64,000 bases of DNA from Demequina iriomotensis. Lineage in GTDB: Bacteria > Actinomycetota > Actinomycetes > Actinomycetales > Demequinaceae. A program made the position numbers and the translations under genes. Location: positions 372,001 through 436,000 of the forward strand of contig NZ_BBME01000009.1 of NCBI RefSeq assembly GCF_000971395.1, given 5' to 3'. The notes below the pieces were generated by a model. That model saw nothing but the letters and a program-made list of their open reading frames with translations, had not been told where the DNA came from and made no database searches. Below are positions 62,464-64,000 of the stretch, in pieces (position 1 is the stretch's first letter; each line of letters begins with the position of its first letter).

Positions 62464-63597
62464 ATGAAGATCGCGCTGGTGCTGGACGACAGCATCGATC
62501 GCCCCGACGGGGTCCAGCAGTACGTCCTCACCCTGGGGGCCTTCCTGTCCCGCGCGGGGCATGAGGTGCACTACCTGTGCTCGACCTCGTCCCGTTCGGA
62601 CGTGACGGTCCACTCGCTCGCGCGCAACGTCGGTGTGACGTTCAACGGCAATGGGCTGCGGATCCCGCTGCCGACGTCGCGTCGGGCGATCCGTTCCTTG
62701 CTCGACCAGGAGCGCTACGACGTCATCCACGTCCAGACCCCGCACTCGCCGCTGTTCGCGGCGCGCGTGGTGGACGAGGCGCGCAAGCTTCAGGCGCGCT
62801 CGGTGCGCATCGTCGGGACGTTCCACATCCTGCCCGACTCCAAGGTGTCGGAATGGGGGACCCACGCGCTCGGGCGCGTGCTCGCGCGCAACCTGCGCCG
62901 CTTCGATGCGTTCATGGCGGTGTCCGAGCCGGCCGCGGCCTTCGCGAGGCGCACCTTCGGGATCGCCGCCACCGTGGTGCCGTGCCCCGTGGACGTCACG
63001 CGCTTCGCGGACGATGCGGCGGGGCGCTCGCCGGTGCCCGGCTCGGACGGCCGGCTGGTGCTCGCGTTCCTCGGCCGACTGGTCGAGCGCAAGGGCGTGC
63101 TCGAGCTGGTGCGGGCGCTCGACGCGCTCCCGGCGGACGTCCAGGAGAGGCTCGAGGTGCGCATCGGCGGAAAGGGGCCCCTGCTCGGCGACCTGGAGGC
63201 GGCGGTCGAGGTCAGCGCGCTGCCGCACGTGTCCCTGCCCGGCTTCGTCGCCGAGGAGGACAAGGCGGCCTTCTACGCCGACGCCGACATCGCGGTGTTC
63301 CCCGCGACCGGCGGCGAGAGCTTCGGCATCGTGCTGGTCGAGGCGATGGCGTCCCAGGCGGGTCGCGGCGCGGGCGTGGTGCTCGCGGGCGCGAACCCCG
63401 GGTACCTGTCGGTGATCGGCGACGATCCTCGCGTGTCGGTGGACGCGCGCGACTCGGCGGCGTTCGCGGAGTCGCTGCGGGTGCTGATCTCGGACCCCGG
63501 CCTGCGCGCCGCGCTGCACGCGGAGCAGGCCGCGCGCGTGCAGCGCTTCGATGTGGAGCGCGTGGGCGCCCAGGTGCTCGAGGTGTACGGGGCCTGA
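62464..63597 (+). CDS. Family 4 glycosyltransferase
   Basis: A 377-residue GT-B enzyme. MKIALVLDDSIDRPDGVQQYVLTLGAFLSRAGHEVHYLC is the N-terminal Rossmann half; YDVIHVQTPHSPLFAARVV and GTFHILPDSK belong to the acceptor side. The donor half has LAFLGRLVERKGVLELVRAL and ADIAVFPATGGESFGIVLVEAMASQ, the E-x7-E motif. Similar to PimB/phosphatidyl-myo-inositol mannosyltransferase-like enzymes, but the sugar is not certain. It follows ccsA by only 4 bp although it has no obvious role in cytochrome maturation. Confidence 0.88.
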   Translation: MKIALVLDDSIDRPDGVQQYVLTLGAFLSRAGHEVHYLCSTSSRSDVTVHSLARNVGVTFNGNGLRIPLPTSRRAIRSLLDQERYDVIHVQTPHSPLFAARVVDEARKLQARSVRIVGTFHILPDSKVSEWGTHALGRVLARNLRRFDAFMAVSEPAAAFARRTFGIAATVVPCPVDVTRFADDAAGRSPVPGSDGRLVLAFLGRLVERKGVLELVRALDALPADVQERLEVRIGGKGPLLGDLEAAVEVSALPHVSLPGFVAEEDKAAFYADADIAVFPATGGESFGIVLVEAMASQAGRGAGVVLAGANPGYLSVIGDDPRVSVDARDSAAFAESLRVLISDPGLRAALHAEQAARVQRFDVERVGAQVLEVYGA

Positions 63598-63620
63598 GGC
63601 TCCGCGCGTCGCGCTTCGGG

Positions 63621-63745
63621 AATGGGGCATCCACGGTCGGTTTCGACGGATGCGCGTGCGCCATGGGGCATTCTGCGCCGCGCCTGCGGTCAACGTGCCC
63701 CATAGGACGCGGCGGAGCGCCAGAATCGACCGCCAGTGCCCCATT
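63621..63745. repeat. Nested inverted repeats of ATGGGGCA between GT4 and lacI-like genes
   Basis: AATGGGGCA at 63621-63629 pairs with TGCCCCATT at 63737-63745; inside it ATGGGGCA at 63663-63670 pairs with TGCCCCAT at 63696-63703. Four copies of one 8-mer are thus arranged as a palindrome within a palindrome. No gene is visible between 63598 and 63848. Confidence 0.75.
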
Positions 63746-63756
63746 TCGAGGGGTGG

Positions 63757-63806
63757 GGGGTCGGAGGGGGTCGGAGGGGGTCGATGGGGGGTCGGAGGGG
63801 TCGGAG
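63757..63806 (+). repeat. G-rich tandem repeat
   Basis: Five or so units of GGGGGTCGGA with small changes. Runs of 4-6 G separated by short loops give G-quadruplex potential on the + strand. Confidence 0.7.
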
Positions 63807-63848
63807 CTGGAGGGTAGGAGGTGCTGCGGGGTTGGCGCGGGCGGGCTC

Positions 63849-64000
63849 TCAGCGCGGCTCCGCCGTCGACTCCCTCACCACCAGCGAGGTGTCCATCCTC
63901 ACGTGCTGCTCGCATGCCTCGCCGCCGACGAGCGCGAGGAGCATGTGCATCGCCTCCGCGCCCATCTCCTGCAGCGGCTGGCGCACGGTGGTGAGCGGGA
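63849..64000 (-). CDS. LacI-family transcriptional regulator, C-terminal end (5' part beyond the window)
   Basis: The minus-strand frame is open from the window edge to a TGA at 63851-63849. The 49 visible residues (PLTTVRQPLQEMGAEAMHMLLALVGGEACEQHVRMDTSLVVRESTAEPR) are the typical end of a LacI/GalR sugar-binding domain: LTTVRQP-x-EMG and a final LVVRESTA. The DNA-binding part is outside. It could be the regulator that binds GAGAGCGCTCTC sites, which is only inference. Confidence 0.88.
   Translation of the reverse strand, partial: PLTTVRQPLQEMGAEAMHMLLALVGGEACEQHVRMDTSLVVRESTAEPR

Overview
The window is one continuous 64 kb chromosomal stretch from a high-GC actinobacterium. The dnaK-grpE-dnaJ-hspR operon with HAIR operators, the coenzyme F420 genes, bS22, a BldC-like small regulator, System II cytochrome c maturation, cellobiose phosphorylase and many leaderless-type promoters fit a Micrococcales member (Cellulomonas/Demequina/Jonesia-like). 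The genus is inference. No rRNA, tRNA, transposase, phage gene or CRISPR array is visible.

Layout. 1-2.8 kb: the end of a class I ribonucleotide reductase small subunit, a Bcr/CflA drug exporter and a DJ-1/PfpI protein. 2.8-5.8 kb: one 1015-residue protein that joins an ECF sigma factor, a zinc-finger anti-sigma segment, a membrane region, a (GGGSTD)n linker and a large outside domain. A degenerate GGDEF-like gene is divergent from it. 6.9-11.6 kb: a TetR regulator and the DnaK heat-shock operon. 11.8-18.7 kb: a rhodanese, F420-dependent glucose-6-phosphate dehydrogenase, cofE, cofC, and on the other strand cofD with a three-gene ABC transporter of the type proposed to import F420-0. 18.8-27.4 kb: a MocR regulator and a divergent seven-gene operon for hydantoin or reductive pyrimidine breakdown, with its own ABC importer and an LLM-type flavin/F420 oxidoreductase. 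27.6-32 kb: a GNAT enzyme and a TPP-riboswitch-controlled thiamine importer. 32-37.2 kb: a secreted leucine-rich-repeat/Ig-like protein, dCTP deaminase, a small membrane protein and a flotillin/NfeD pair. 37.6-47.7 kb: cellobiose phosphorylase behind a LacI-type operator, a second (degenerate) sigma/anti-sigma fusion, two paralogous acyltransferase-3 membrane proteins, alkaline phosphatase and a TrkH/TrkA potassium system. 47.8-56.5 kb: a BldC-like regulator, bS22 and an eight-gene surface-polysaccharide cluster. 56.7-64 kb: a HAD phosphatase, a glutaredoxin-like protein, a histidine phosphatase, the TlpA-CcdA-ResB-CcsA cluster, a GT4 glycosyltransferase and the 3' end of a LacI-family gene.

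Links between modules. F420 genes lie close to two LLM-type enzymes, Fgd and the enzyme in the hydantoin/pyrimidine operon, so cofactor supply and catabolism may be connected. Two separate sigma/anti-sigma fusions suggest that this organism favours one-polypeptide transmembrane transcription switches.

The strongest unexplained signal is not a gene. The 10-mer GGACGATGCG (or its complement CGCATCGTCC) occurs at least 32 times, about once per 2 kb and in both orientations. A rough base-composition estimate predicts fewer than one copy. It occurs in several reading frames, between genes and across start codons. Intergenic spacers also carry several families of spaced inverted repeats with conserved arms and variable cores.
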